Position numbers and translations under genes: made by a program. This document shows positions 6,173 through 6,391 of a stretch of DNA of 6,391 nt, in pieces (the first letter of the stretch is position 1; each line of letters begins with the position of its first letter). The stretch comes from Bacteroidales bacterium (GTDB lineage Bacteria > Bacteroidota > Bacteroidia > Bacteroidales > UBA932). Under the pieces are notes generated by a model. That model saw only the letters and a program-made list of their open reading frames with translations, did no database searches and was not told where the DNA came from. The stretch lies in assembly GCA_017555445.1 (NCBI GenBank), contig JAFZGK010000113.1, positions 1 to 6,391 on the forward strand, written 5' to 3'.

Positions 6173-6391
6173 ATGGCAAGAGAAAGTTTCGGCAGCCGTT
6201 TCGGCGCCTTGGTAGCGATGGCAGGCTCGGCAGTGGGCCTCGGAAATCTCTGGAGATTCCCATACCTCGTAGGAGAGAATGGAGGTGCTGCCTTCATCAT
6301 AATCTATATCGCCATTTCATTCCTGATATGTCTTCCGATCTTCATCTCGGAATTTGTAATAGGACGTCGCAGCCAGAAGAATGCTTTTGCA
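6173..6391 (+). CDS. NSS-family sodium-dependent transporter, N-terminal part
   Basis: Only the first 73 codons are present; the window edge cuts the gene, whose family members usually run to about 440-510 residues with 11-12 membrane helices. The neurotransmitter:sodium symporter (SNF) signature is clear: GSRFGALVAMAGSAVGLGN, then LWRFPYL and ENGGAAFIIIY. By comparison with LeuT, G18, A20, V21 and N25 occupy the unwound first helix that binds the two sodium ions, and R28 matches the extracellular gate arginine. A second hydrophobic helix spans about residues 40-60, ending in ISEFVIGRRS. Such proteins sit in the inner membrane and import amino acids or similar compounds with sodium; the substrate cannot be told from this part. 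The ATG at 6173 is the usual family start, preceded by an A/T-rich leader without a Shine-Dalgarno sequence. It lies 114 bp after folA, with no recognisable promoter or strong terminator between. Confidence 0.95.
   Translation, partial: MARESFGSRFGALVAMAGSAVGLGNLWRFPYLVGENGGAAFIIIYIAISFLICLPIFISEFVIGRRSQKNAFA

Overview
The window looks like chromosomal DNA from a member of the order Bacteroidales (phylum Bacteroidota); the genus cannot be resolved from the sequence. Three things point there: a very large secreted lipoprotein of the DUF4906/fimbrillin-like kind with a Bacteroidota-style lipoprotein N-terminus, a textbook Bacteroidota promoter (TTTG, 20-nt spacer, TAAATTTG) in front of galM, and A-rich start-codon leaders that mostly lack a Shine-Dalgarno sequence.

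Layout, all genes on the + strand. Positions 1-44 probably hold the last codons of an upstream surface protein. Positions 86-3262 encode a 1058-residue lipoprotein with a fimbrillin-like N-terminal part and a long beta-rich C-terminal part of unknown function. A hairpin terminator follows, and its T-rich tail runs straight into the galM promoter, so a clear transcription boundary lies near 3315-3395. Then come galM (aldose 1-epimerase, start at 3424), thyA (thymidylate synthase, 26 nt later), a 209-bp gap containing a 13-bp direct repeat, folA (dihydrofolate reductase) and, after 114 bp, the first 73 codons of a sodium-coupled neurotransmitter:sodium symporter (NSS) family transporter cut by the window edge.

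thyA and folA form a metabolic pair: ThyA makes dTMP and leaves dihydrofolate, and DHFR restores tetrahydrofolate. galM is probably co-transcribed with thyA because of the short gap, but no functional link is obvious. No known mobile element, CRISPR array, rRNA or tRNA was recognised.

I saw no clear new multi-gene system. The least explained items are the structured thyA-folA gap (repeats, a coding-like fragment and a possible short leader ORF), a roughly 23-residue insertion in DHFR that carries an inverted repeat in its DNA, and the uncharacterised C-terminal two thirds of the lipoprotein, which may contain a divergent internal duplication.
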